Virus record (IMG/VR): IMGVR_UViG_3300037245_001077
Location: 112,534-176,533 of that record
Reading direction: 5' to 3' (one strand)
Source of the DNA: a virus
DNA: 64,000 nucleotides
The first letter of the stretch is position 1. The number at the start of each line of letters is the position of its first letter. The translations under genes were made by a program, and so were the position numbers. The notes under the pieces are model-generated. The model did not search any database. It was not told where the DNA came from and worked only from the letters and a program-made list of their open reading frames with translations. Below, piece by piece: positions 36,401 to 44,618 of the stretch.

Positions 36401-37470
36401 CAAAAAAGTTTGAGGCTAATGGTTCTTCTCTTCAGTTCATGACAACTACTATAGAGGGGTCAGAAGACATTATTATCTCTGACTCTGATGTTTTAATGCA
36501 GCATACAAACGGGGGGTCTTTCAGTGGTAAGTTAGAGCTTACTGGTAGTGGTTCTGTCTTCTTGGGTACTACTTTCTCAGGGGCTAGTGAAGCTTCTTTC
36601 GACAGCGCAACAGGTGTTCTTCTTGCCTCTTGTGACCTCCCAGATGTTAAAGCTAATGGTGGTGTAGCTGCTTTTTGTAGCACTTTAAAGAGCGTAGACG
36701 TAGGAAATTCTGCTGCTTTCTTAAGCTTGAAAGATACTATTAGTGGTTCTTTAACCCTACAAAGTGGCGCAGGTGCTATTTTAAATAGCTCTAGTGTTAC
36801 AGGTTCTCTTACAAGTCAAGGAAGTGCTGGTATTATCTTAAACAGCTCTGATGTTTCAGGATCGCTTTCTCTTGGTAGTGGAGATGGTCTTATAGCTAAT
36901 AGATTTTCTACTGGTACTTTAGCTACTAGTAGTAACAATGGTTGTATACTTAGTGCTGTAGATTTTTCTTCCCTTACAATTGACACAACTAGTGGTGTTG
37001 TTGGAGCTAAATTAGCTGGAGGAGCGGATATAAGTGGATCATTAGTAGTAGCAGAGGGGCCGGTAAGTACCTCTTGGGCTGTAAGTGGATCGCTTGTTAG
37101 CGCGGGATTAGGTATTGCAAACACGACTAGTTCTGGGGCAGCAGTTATGGCTGGTGGTGGTGCGGCTGGATCAGGAGCGGCAGTTATGGTTTTTGGTGCT
37201 GCTTATACTCAGAATCCACCAAGTGGTATGGCAAATCCTAGAAGTGGTATTCGGGTTTACACTAATGTTGTACATTTATGGGATGAGTATGGTAGCACAG
37301 AAGGAGGAGGGAGTGGAACTTCTATGATGTTAGGGGTGGGTGCTGGTCCTTGGGTAGGGGAAGGATATCACCTTGATACTAAGAGTCAAGTGCGTAGTGC
37401 AGCAACCAGTATATACGATATCGCTCCTGTTATTCACCACAACTTAGGTGAAGGGTTCATCATAGACTAA
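33415..37470 (+). CDS. Giant parallel beta-helix virion protein
   Basis: ATG 33415 overlaps the spike stop (TAATG), preferred to GTG 33406. The 1351-aa product is made of short strands and turns with regularly placed Asn, Asp and Gly: early CTFTxxxxI-type turns (FVRCTFTESITIEDNSKVEF), a middle with IESxxxxAIxxT rungs, and a C-terminal section (~residues 1028-1245) of GSLxxxSGxGxIxNSSxV rungs, ending in a distinct cap. This is a right-handed beta-helix pattern. Such proteins are usually tailspikes or adhesins, yet this gene stands between spike and gp25-like genes. The gene is richer in A+T than its neighbours. No catalytic residues can be assigned. Confidence 0.62.
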   Translation: MATKHDRAKGDIRDLYAYYRFTDHEMTNITVKDTSLTKEEVWFEGHMSWAFIKCTFTKPFHYGVEGAHLSEDMRGTVENEEPFPPYGSNGLNFTDCTMTAPFEIKDNCVAVFVRCTFTESITIEDNSKVEFIECTFTKGLNFKLFCEAKFTRCDLLQQDFCIDAADHCNFHFNNCTHGNPADKAAFGFDNDCTAVFHSEDKISLSAIKEVFKLNNACVVKVYNYGAIKSVDLPMASVTDNSKIEIYKTAHLSSDGSDIFKVVDSEMYMKEVEYCGCPIGRPIYAENSLVRSIDVDLIKGEKGIAIEAIDSEVNIVNTPIIQSDLSIAIYALNSKLAFSDITEKIFSGLQTAIYVDGTTEMLVRRCPLIESGQRVAIYIDNGAWLNCNDVDVVLSGASTAIKVLNGGRWTDKTGTRREGIEYGLDATDATIEIDTVGRYVSADFVGIQLVNCGYDLRNIALIEGLLGGLHTTNGQGVVFNLGDLLGTEGPGVLINGASGPTEWDTISLIESSIETAWVVSGDLYGLRAAKIGMIRSEQNHAIDWNQSGGDVFLYDINTIESLQESAVICTVNGRLRFEKVNSITSEEKEAMFVTVDGGEAFFNDIVTIEAPMKTALTIAVNSGEAHFNEVQHVISEQETAIALTVAEGATLRYNEFNDITSEMGTAIEGTVSGELIVTNGVIIESQMASGILLDGEGATYSFIRFADIGSVKSAQLDDHLVGITSCSYIQLHKIPSFEMGTGGASSYIVYLRGNGGNFGRCEVIDCPSLTAVVGRGGLYLRNFFDFDVVCSREKGKITIETSEGGYVFGVIGCNGRIANFSEIVDNSNKAAKGIIIYGLLGGAPGNVQIWNVDTIQAKETAIDIATYGHVQMFNVGEIKTPEGFPAMRVSDGQVTIQGGSSHTKLSAKEPTSEVFQIIGTSRVDFIKVETEVNKGITFINNAKNCFFYDCILNGTVKTSNSSVEFFDTETTSGYDISSSAIKWFNSTIKVGQNDGTTKKFEANGSSLQFMTTTIEGSEDIIISDSDVLMQHTNGGSFSGKLELTGSGSVFLGTTFSGASEASFDSATGVLLASCDLPDVKANGGVAAFCSTLKSVDVGNSAAFLSLKDTISGSLTLQSGAGAILNSSSVTGSLTSQGSAGIILNSSDVSGSLSLGSGDGLIANRFSTGTLATSSNNGCILSAVDFSSLTIDTTSGVVGAKLAGGADISGSLVVAEGPVSTSWAVSGSLVSAGLGIANTTSSGAAVMAGGGAAGSGAAVMVFGAAYTQNPPSGMANPRSGIRVYTNVVHLWDEYGSTEGGGSGTSMMLGVGAGPWVGEGYHLDTKSQVRSAATSIYDIAPVIHHNLGEGFIID

Positions 37471-37479
37471 GGAGTTAGT

Positions 37480-37794
37480 ATGAGTTGTGAATTTGTTACT
37501 TATATTGCGGTTCTTGGTAATGTTACTAACCAAGATGACCATATTGTTGATGTGGGTTCGTACCAGGCGTCTACTTTCTCTAAAGGAATATTAATAGCTG
37601 TACATGGTTCTGATACAGATACTCCAGCAAATTTAATTGAAATTCCTGTGGCTACTACTTTTATTGAAGGTATTCCTATGTCTCATATTCTTACCCAAGT
37701 AGATGATGACCCAGATAATCATTGGGTAGCTGAGGGGGATGAGGTAGTAGAGCCTACAGATATGGTAACACTTGTAGCGTTTGACTGTGGTTAA
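37480..37794 (+). CDS. Unknown 104-aa acidic protein
   Basis: ATG 37480 follows AAGGAG (37470-37475). The product is acidic and beta-type, with no recognised family. It lies between the beta-helix gene and the papain-like gene and may be an accessory or chaperone for the former. Confidence 0.5.
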   Translation: MSCEFVTYIAVLGNVTNQDDHIVDVGSYQASTFSKGILIAVHGSDTDTPANLIEIPVATTFIEGIPMSHILTQVDDDPDNHWVAEGDEVVEPTDMVTLVAFDCG

Positions 37795-37799
37795 GGATA

Positions 37800-38468
37800 A
37801 TGATGTATACGTACCAAATGCAGTACCCGAACATGAATACCCCGAAGTACACACCTCGGGGTGTTCGGCCCGGTATGTTGAGCAAACTCAATGAGATCCA
37901 AATAGATGTTTCAGAATTGAAACCTGTTCCAGTTGATATCCCACAAGTGGCAATTGCTATATGGTTATCCGCCTGGATAAACGCAATTAATAAGCTTAAT
38001 AGGGAATTGATGGGGGCTTTTATGGGAGAGACACCGAGTGTCTTCACCCATTCGTGTAACGTCCGAAGATACACCTCCATCTATGAAGTAGTTACTTACC
38101 TCAACACGATAGCCTACCCCTATGGTTGGAGTTACCACCTTAGTCGAGTAGCCACGTGGGAAGATGTGAAGCTCGCTTTGCTGGAGGGCTTTACCGTGAT
38201 GGCAGGGGGAACTGTCTATTCTAGCTTCGATAAAGCGGTACATACAGGCGTCGTTCCTATGCCTAAGCCCGAAGAGGATTTATTGGGTGGGCAGATTGTG
38301 AATATCGTTGGTTTCAATCAAGAAACAGACATGGCACTAGCGATAGGAAATATGGGAATGGATGTAGGTAAGCAGGGGATGTTCCAATATCGAGGGTCAC
38401 ATCTTCGTAACTTAGGGATCTTCCGCGACTACTTCCTCCTTACTTCGAGGTATACTGATGCTAGTTAG
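37800..38468 (+). CDS. Papain-like (C1-type) fold protein, catalytic site degenerate
   Basis: The first two codons are both ATG, and 37803 may be the real start (AAGGA at 37793-37797). The 222-aa product has the outline of a C1 cysteine peptidase: a Cys in FTHSCNVRRYTSIYE, a GFTVMAGGTVYSSFDKA segment, then LLGGQIVNIVGFN where papain has GGHAV..VGY, and GNMGMDVGKQGMFQYRG where papain has NSWG..WG..GYF. The usual active-site His is replaced by Gln and Asn is changed, so it is probably inactive or altered. It overlaps the gp25-like gene by 11 bases. The call is by pattern only. Confidence 0.42.
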   Translation: MMYTYQMQYPNMNTPKYTPRGVRPGMLSKLNEIQIDVSELKPVPVDIPQVAIAIWLSAWINAINKLNRELMGAFMGETPSVFTHSCNVRRYTSIYEVVTYLNTIAYPYGWSYHLSRVATWEDVKLALLEGFTVMAGGTVYSSFDKAVHTGVVPMPKPEEDLLGGQIVNIVGFNQETDMALAIGNMGMDVGKQGMFQYRGSHLRNLGIFRDYFLLTSRYTDAS

Positions 38469-38988
38469 TGATGAAGAACAACTTATCGTAAAAAACACGG
38501 TTGCTACCAACCTATTGGAGGTAGTAGGCCAAGGGATTGATTTCCCCCTGACGTTTACTCATTCAGCTCAAGTAGGGACAGTACAACAGTCTAACGCAGG
38601 AGAACGAATCAAGGATTCTATTCACCTCATTCTGGCTACTCGGATTGGGGAACGGCTTATGAATCCTGAGTTCGGGAGCCGGTTGTATCAGTTAGTGTTT
38701 GAACCTAATGATACAGTTTTGCAACGTCTACTGGTTTTCTACACCGCAGAGGCAATCCAACGGTGGGAGAAACGAGTGGAAATCGTTAAGGTTACAATTT
38801 TAGATAACCTTGAAGACCAGAGTACCGTGGGTATTCATATTTTATACAACATCCGTAACTCACACATCCAAGGTAGTTATGTGTACCCCTTCGTGCGCGA
38901 GGGGATGCTTACTGGAGACCAGTATACGGGTGTAGAGGCAGAACAAATGTTGCATCCTGGTAGCGTGAGAGGATTAAGTCAGAGGTAA
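38458..38988 (+). CDS. Baseplate wedge protein, gp25/gpW-like
   Basis: A 176-aa protein containing IKDSIHLILATRIGERLMNP, then EFGSRLYQLVFEPND and IQRWEKRVEIVKV, the classical gp25 motif ('i..sI..iL.T..GeR.m.peFG..l..l.Fep.d' and 'WEpRi'). Gp25-like proteins are core wedge components that nucleate sheath assembly. It is followed by the gp6-like gene, as in most contractile systems. Confidence 0.88.
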   Translation: MLVSDEEQLIVKNTVATNLLEVVGQGIDFPLTFTHSAQVGTVQQSNAGERIKDSIHLILATRIGERLMNPEFGSRLYQLVFEPNDTVLQRLLVFYTAEAIQRWEKRVEIVKVTILDNLEDQSTVGIHILYNIRNSHIQGSYVYPFVREGMLTGDQYTGVEAEQMLHPGSVRGLSQR

Positions 38989-38990
38989 AT

Positions 38991-40529
38991 ATGGCAACCA
39001 AATACAAAGCAGACTACTTCCTTAAGGACTACGATACTATCCGCACGGAGATGATCGCTAGGCTTCCTATCCTTTCAGATGGCAAGCTAACTGATCTCAA
39101 TGAGTCTTCAATTTCCGTTACCTTGGTAGAAGTTTTTGCGGCTATTGGGGACATGCTGGGTTTTTACTTAGATGCGAATGCGCTTGAAGCGTTCCTCCCC
39201 ACTGTTCGCCAGCCAGAGAACGTTTATCGTTTGACCAAGCTTATTGGATATCGTATCCGTGAGATGACCTCGGCTCAAGCAGATGTACGCTTCACACTCG
39301 GGACTACGTTTTCTGAAGAGGTGTTTATCCCTAAGGGTACTCAACTCGGTACAGCTACCGGAGGTGGAGCGGGAGAGATTGGGCTGTTCCTCACAACTGA
39401 AAACACTACCATCCCTATTGGGGATTCAGTTAGTGAACTGGTTGGTGCTGTCCAGGGTTCCTCTTTCACCGAGTCTTTTACTGGAGACGGAACTGCGGGT
39501 CAGTTTATCGTTCTTAGTGTACAAGAAATTGATCTTTCTACAATGGAGATCTATACCGGAAATATCAAGTGGTCTCAGGAAGAGACCTTCTTGTACAGTG
39601 AGCGTGATGATTTCGTGTATGTCATACAAACAGATCACCTTGGTGTAGTTCGCGTTTACTTTGGTGATGGTAAGTATGGGCGTGTCCCATCTGTCGGTGA
39701 AACAATCACTGTGAACTACCTCCGCTCTGCGGGAGCACAAGGAAACGTTGGCGCTGATGCTATTGGTCTTGTGTTCTCAGATATCCGAACAGTCACTACT
39801 AATTCTAAAGTGACCAACATCTCGGTTACAAATCCCGAGTCAGCAGCCGGAGGAAGTGATCGTCAGTCCTTGGAGCAGGTGAAAACTAACGCTCCTGGTT
39901 CCCTGGCTGCGCTGTACCGGCCTTTAACCAAGTATGACTACAACGCTTTGATTGCACGACTAGGAGGCGTACAGCACGTGAATGTGTGGGGAGAACAAGA
40001 AGAAGAACCCCCATCATATGAGAATATGAACTGGGCTAACGTCTGCCTCGTACCTACTGGAGGAGGATTACCCTCTGAAAACCTCCGTTCTATCGTGAAA
40101 GACTACCTGTTAGAGTGGCAGCCTATTACTGTGCGTATCCGTTTTATTGACCCCATGTACATCAGGCTTCAGGTGTCAATGAATGTGTACGTATTGCCAG
40201 GGTACTCACAAGAAGATGTTCGTATTAAAATCACGGATGATATCCGTGAGTTCTTTGACCTAGAGAACGTAAGGTTCGGACAGGACATCCGTGCTTCTGT
40301 TTTCTATAAGATGGCCATGTCGTATGAAGAAGTAAACCACTGTGTGGTAAACAACTTCATTCAAGTGGCAGATGATGAAGTTGAAACAGATATCGGGCAA
40401 GAAGCTATCCTTCAAAAGTGGCACATTCCCGTGCTAGATGAGCTTACAGTTCTCTTACATGAGGCTGTGGAACTCCCAGTTCCTGACCTCTACCCCGATG
40501 AAGAAATTGAACCCCCTTGGAACGTATAG
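38991..40529 (+). CDS. Baseplate J-like protein, gp6-like
   Basis: The 512-aa product has the baseplate J pattern: an N-terminal helical part with DIRTEMIAR-like start and LNESSISVTLVEVFAAIGDM, then FTLGTTFSEEVFIPKGTQLG, and in the middle VYFGDGKYGRVPSVGETITV followed by YLRSAGAQGNVGA. These are standard gp6/gpJ elements, forming the wedge ring. Position after gp25 fits. Confidence 0.87.
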   Translation: MATKYKADYFLKDYDTIRTEMIARLPILSDGKLTDLNESSISVTLVEVFAAIGDMLGFYLDANALEAFLPTVRQPENVYRLTKLIGYRIREMTSAQADVRFTLGTTFSEEVFIPKGTQLGTATGGGAGEIGLFLTTENTTIPIGDSVSELVGAVQGSSFTESFTGDGTAGQFIVLSVQEIDLSTMEIYTGNIKWSQEETFLYSERDDFVYVIQTDHLGVVRVYFGDGKYGRVPSVGETITVNYLRSAGAQGNVGADAIGLVFSDIRTVTTNSKVTNISVTNPESAAGGSDRQSLEQVKTNAPGSLAALYRPLTKYDYNALIARLGGVQHVNVWGEQEEEPPSYENMNWANVCLVPTGGGLPSENLRSIVKDYLLEWQPITVRIRFIDPMYIRLQVSMNVYVLPGYSQEDVRIKITDDIREFFDLENVRFGQDIRASVFYKMAMSYEEVNHCVVNNFIQVADDEVETDIGQEAILQKWHIPVLDELTVLLHEAVELPVPDLYPDEEIEPPWNV

Positions 40530-40538
40530 GAGTAGCTA

Positions 40539-41789
40539 ATGTCATTTCCGATTATTGGAACAACGTCTGTGTGGGAAAACTGGGCCGGGTTTGGTATTGG
40601 CTCTTGGAACATGTGGTTCATGGCCCCTTATGGGTCATGGATTTACGCGGGGTTTGTCAAGAACAACACCTCGTACTTCAAGAAGATCAATATCGGTACA
40701 GAAGATCCTAACTATGAAATTTCTGACTGGGACTTTGGTCTAGCGGTTAACCCCCCATCGGAGGTCTTCCCCTATGAACGGCATGAGGGGTACCCAAATG
40801 GGTCGATGGGTATGGGGTGTATCCGTGGGGATACTACAACCAAGCTTTACCTCGTTGGTAAATCTGCGGCAGATCCCTCAGAAGATGCCATCATCCACAG
40901 GTTCCTTACGGCTAGCAACTTTGCCCAAGAAGCCCCTGGAACAATTCCCCTAGAGGTAGGGGGTGGTTCTATAGTTAAGGTCAATCACATCTGCGGCATT
41001 GAAGTGGATCAAGGGAGTGCCTATTACCTTGTGCTCAACAACAACGATGCCAACGAGTTCCGGTTGTACCGTTATGGTTATACTTGGGACGGTGGTAGTC
41101 ATCAGCCTTCTCATGATGTGGATTTATCTACAAACTACATAGAAAATAACACGAATGCCCGTATTCGGGGAATGGCTACCGCAAGTGATGGTAACATTCT
41201 TGTCTTTGTGAACACAGGGATCTCGGCTACGAGCTGTAAGGTTATCAAGTTTGATAAGGATGACCTAAGCTATCTCGGGCAGACTGACTGGGCACCGAAT
41301 GTTTCTACTGCTACTTGGGCGTATATGGTCAAATCTGCTGAGGTATTCCAGTGGTTCCAGGGGCTGGATAGTAACAGTCTTTATGATTGGAAGACAGCAG
41401 TTTATTATGACCGAGCCACAGGTATTCCTGATGAGGACCGGAGCAACTTCATTATTGCAGAGAACTTAACAACGTTTGGGTCTGATGACGCGATTGAATT
41501 GAAGTATGAAGCCCGAGACGCTTTTAACATTGTGGTAACGGCTGTTAACGCTAAATTTGCCGTTAACGGTGAGGACCAAAACGACCCAAGTAGTTGGAAT
41601 GACCGGGTAGGAGGGATCCAAGACGGAGAATTTGATGACTTCTTCGATACGGATGGGGTGCCTCTCGCCATCCATGCAATCACTCCTACTGATGGTAATG
41701 GTGTTGCCACAGCTTGGTACAAGTCTATGAGAACTGGTTCCGGTACAGAAATTGACGCCATCGACGTGTTCTGCCCATCGGATAGCTAA
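40539..41789 (+). CDS. Unknown 416-aa virion protein, possible beta-propeller
   Basis: Starts behind TAGGAG and ends overlapping the next gene by one base. The product is rich in Trp, Gly and Asp with repeated blade-like patterns (KLYLVGKSAA, YYLVLNNNDANEFRLYRYG, DGNILVFVNTG, CKVIKFDKDDLSYLG). This resembles a beta-propeller or similar repeat fold, and it stands inside the baseplate cluster between gp6- and gpI-like genes. A peripheral baseplate or receptor-contact role is likely but not shown. Confidence 0.52.
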   Translation: MSFPIIGTTSVWENWAGFGIGSWNMWFMAPYGSWIYAGFVKNNTSYFKKINIGTEDPNYEISDWDFGLAVNPPSEVFPYERHEGYPNGSMGMGCIRGDTTTKLYLVGKSAADPSEDAIIHRFLTASNFAQEAPGTIPLEVGGGSIVKVNHICGIEVDQGSAYYLVLNNNDANEFRLYRYGYTWDGGSHQPSHDVDLSTNYIENNTNARIRGMATASDGNILVFVNTGISATSCKVIKFDKDDLSYLGQTDWAPNVSTATWAYMVKSAEVFQWFQGLDSNSLYDWKTAVYYDRATGIPDEDRSNFIIAENLTTFGSDDAIELKYEARDAFNIVVTAVNAKFAVNGEDQNDPSSWNDRVGGIQDGEFDDFFDTDGVPLAIHAITPTDGNGVATAWYKSMRTGSGTEIDAIDVFCPSDS

Positions 41790-44617
41790 TGTCTTGGTGG
41801 ACTGTTCCTGATGTCCCCCCGGCTGAAGCCGTTGGAGTGATCTATATCATTGAGCCTCTCTTTGTGGGGCAAAATCTGGTATTTGTAGTTGCTCCTTCCT
41901 ACTTCATGGGGCGGATTGCTATTATCCCTGCACAAGATATTGCTCGGGATAGTGGTGAAATAATGATCCAAAAGATCACTCAAACCTACTTCCAAAACAA
42001 CATCCAGAAGTACATTCCCTATGAGTACTGGCGCATGGATGCCAAGCCTATTGAGGAGGGCGGGAGTGATGGAGACATGGCAATCTTCACAGAAGTTTTT
42101 GCCATTACTATGGATGAGATTAAGCAAGCAATTGATGAGCTACCTTTGCTCTTCGATATTGATCATTGTCCTCCCCGGTATCTTCGGGTTATTGCTGAGC
42201 TTTTAAACTTCCCGTTGGAAGATGTGGACTCTACTGCGGAACAGCGTAGACAACTTAAAGATGCTGTCAACTGGTATCGCAGCAAAGGAAGTCGTAAGGC
42301 TTTCATTTCTATTTTGTATGCCTTTGGTTTCTATGTGACAATGGTTCCGCTTTGGACCGAGGACTACTTAGCCTTCACGGATACCATCCCCGGTGTAGCT
42401 AAAGGGAATGACCCGCCAAACGATTATCCTCTACTCCTTGAAAATGGTGGTACGTGGTACCGTTCTCCTCACTACGGTATCTACCTACAAGCTATTGTTG
42501 AAGACAGACACGCTACGATTGAGTGGGGGAGCGTCCCAGAGAACCAAGTACCGATCACGAACGAAATTGTAGACACTACCCCTGATGGTATAGAGACCAG
42601 TTTCGCTGGGTGGGTTACTCATTATCCTACTATTGCAGGAACCTTTACTGGTACTGCTTTCGTAAGCGGTTGGCCGGTAACAGATATTGTAGACAACGGT
42701 TCGGGTGTGCTGTCTGGTACAGACATTACAGGAACTATTGACTATGCCACCGGAGCTTGGACACTCGATTTCACGACTGCACCTGCGGACGGCTCAGCTA
42801 TTATCCTCGGTTATAACTTTGACTTTGCCGATTTAGTAGAAAACATTGGGTATCATCGTGCTTTCTACCAAATGTTGGATGAGTTATCTGCTGCCGGTGT
42901 CGTGTTGAACTACCAGTTCGATACTGATACCTTCAACTACCTATACCGTAGGATAGAGTTCCTCCGTCCAGTCTTCGCTGTGCTTGAGTGGCTCGGTAAA
43001 CTGATCCATATGCAGGAAGAGTATGTGGTCCCCGAAGGGGAAGAACCGATGATGACTGCCAACCCAGTTCGAGACGAGAAGGGTTGGTACTTGGGTTACT
43101 GCGACATGGATGATCTCCAGTATACCCGTTTAGATGCACGGTTATTGGGACCGAATATGCGTGGCTTGACTTCCCCACTTGGGGCAGGAGCACCTTCTGT
43201 TATAGACATAGAAGATGAAGTAGCTTACATAGTATCAGGTTCTCTCTCATTCATTTCAGGTACACTAACTAATAGTTGGTTATTTTCTGGTGTAAATTTT
43301 ACGGCCACTATTGGGGCTAGTTTAGTAGATATTACTGATATTTCTTACAAAGAAACAACTAATGAGGTTATTGACACCACAGCTAATGGGGTTAAAACTT
43401 CTTTTAGTGGGCAGTTAACACAAAGTCCGCTTTCTGTCCCTACAGATTTTAAGAGTGCGCCTGATTCGTTTGACACACATGCTTGTGATATTGATAGTCA
43501 TACTAGGATTACGTTCACTACTGAACAAACGAAGTATTTTGACGTATATGGTCGGTATACAGATGCAACTCATTATGGCTGGGGTGTTGGCTGTACAATG
43601 ACTGGTACGCTTAGGGTTATCTGGAATGATGGGGGAGGGATTCATTCTTTATTTTCCGAGAATTCGGTTTTTTCTCATGATGTTGCTTACCAAGTTGACG
43701 TTGTTGTTGAAGGCGCGACCATAAAGGTTTACGTAGATGGCGTCTTGAAAACAACCAGGACACTTGTTTACAACGAGTCTGTCGCTCTTGGCGCAATCGC
43801 ACATGATTATGTCACTAACGATATAGAACTCTTAACATACCCCTGTCCTGCCCCTGGAAGAATACTTGCTCTAACTTTCGATCTTGGAGCGGGGATGGAA
43901 GAAGTTACCATTGTTGATAATGGTATAGAATTTGTTGGTACAGATTCTTTGAGTAATGCTGTTACAGGAATTATTGATCATGTAGACGGAACTTGGTCAT
44001 TAGATTTTATCTCCGTTCCAGTGGCTGATAGCCTTATCACAATGCGTTATACCTATGCGGTTACAGAAGGTGTGCTTAACGCAGAGGGTGTTATTGGAGT
44101 TATCGACTATCTTGATGGTAGTTGGTGGATGGATTTTGAAACAGGGTATGAACCTGACGATGCCACGGATGTTTTAGCGGATTACTCTTACTCTACAGAA
44201 ATCCCACCCACAGATCGTTCAGGGGTGATGCCTAGGGGTTCAACGGAACTTCCGTTCCCGCATGTACGCGACCCACAAGAGGGGTACTGTCACCCGCCCG
44301 AAGAGCTATGGATTGACTGGTACTGGATTCAACCAGAAGATTACCGGCTACCCCTTACCCGTGACGGGATGAATCTGTACCCGCCTGCGGGACCAGTACT
44401 TTACATCGATCACGCAGACTTTCCCTCTCGGGGGTTCACAAAGGCAGCGTCAGTTGCTGACCATGCCAACACGTTTACCCGAGAACTAGGCTATTCTGAC
44501 CGCGCTCTCTCTTTATTAGAGGTGACACAGAATCCGCCTGCCAGTGCTGAAGATTGGCAGAACCAGGGTACCGCTTGGGAGAGCTGGACTGGGCCTTGGG
44601 AAAACATAGGAGATTAG
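41789..44617 (+). CDS. Tail protein I / gp7-like baseplate protein with lectin-like insert
   Basis: A 942-aa protein. Residues ~60-190 match the P2 gpI-type tail protein: LLFDIDHCPPRYLRVIAELL, then EQRRQLKDAVNWYRSKGSRK and AFISILYAFGFYV, the wedge-linking domain. The remainder carries several copies of the recurring beta-module (residues ~258-348, a split copy 524-549/689-759, and 761-804). Inside the split copy lies a concanavalin/LamG-like domain (~residues 549-689), recognised from YFDVYGRYTDATHYGWGV and YQVDVVVEGATIKVYVDGVL, a probable carbohydrate-binding unit. The domain insert region looks more A+T-rich than its flanks. Confidence 0.7.
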   Translation: MSWWTVPDVPPAEAVGVIYIIEPLFVGQNLVFVVAPSYFMGRIAIIPAQDIARDSGEIMIQKITQTYFQNNIQKYIPYEYWRMDAKPIEEGGSDGDMAIFTEVFAITMDEIKQAIDELPLLFDIDHCPPRYLRVIAELLNFPLEDVDSTAEQRRQLKDAVNWYRSKGSRKAFISILYAFGFYVTMVPLWTEDYLAFTDTIPGVAKGNDPPNDYPLLLENGGTWYRSPHYGIYLQAIVEDRHATIEWGSVPENQVPITNEIVDTTPDGIETSFAGWVTHYPTIAGTFTGTAFVSGWPVTDIVDNGSGVLSGTDITGTIDYATGAWTLDFTTAPADGSAIILGYNFDFADLVENIGYHRAFYQMLDELSAAGVVLNYQFDTDTFNYLYRRIEFLRPVFAVLEWLGKLIHMQEEYVVPEGEEPMMTANPVRDEKGWYLGYCDMDDLQYTRLDARLLGPNMRGLTSPLGAGAPSVIDIEDEVAYIVSGSLSFISGTLTNSWLFSGVNFTATIGASLVDITDISYKETTNEVIDTTANGVKTSFSGQLTQSPLSVPTDFKSAPDSFDTHACDIDSHTRITFTTEQTKYFDVYGRYTDATHYGWGVGCTMTGTLRVIWNDGGGIHSLFSENSVFSHDVAYQVDVVVEGATIKVYVDGVLKTTRTLVYNESVALGAIAHDYVTNDIELLTYPCPAPGRILALTFDLGAGMEEVTIVDNGIEFVGTDSLSNAVTGIIDHVDGTWSLDFISVPVADSLITMRYTYAVTEGVLNAEGVIGVIDYLDGSWWMDFETGYEPDDATDVLADYSYSTEIPPTDRSGVMPRGSTELPFPHVRDPQEGYCHPPEELWIDWYWIQPEDYRLPLTRDGMNLYPPAGPVLYIDHADFPSRGFTKAASVADHANTFTRELGYSDRALSLLEVTQNPPASAEDWQNQGTAWESWTGPWENIGD

Positions 44618-44618
44618 T

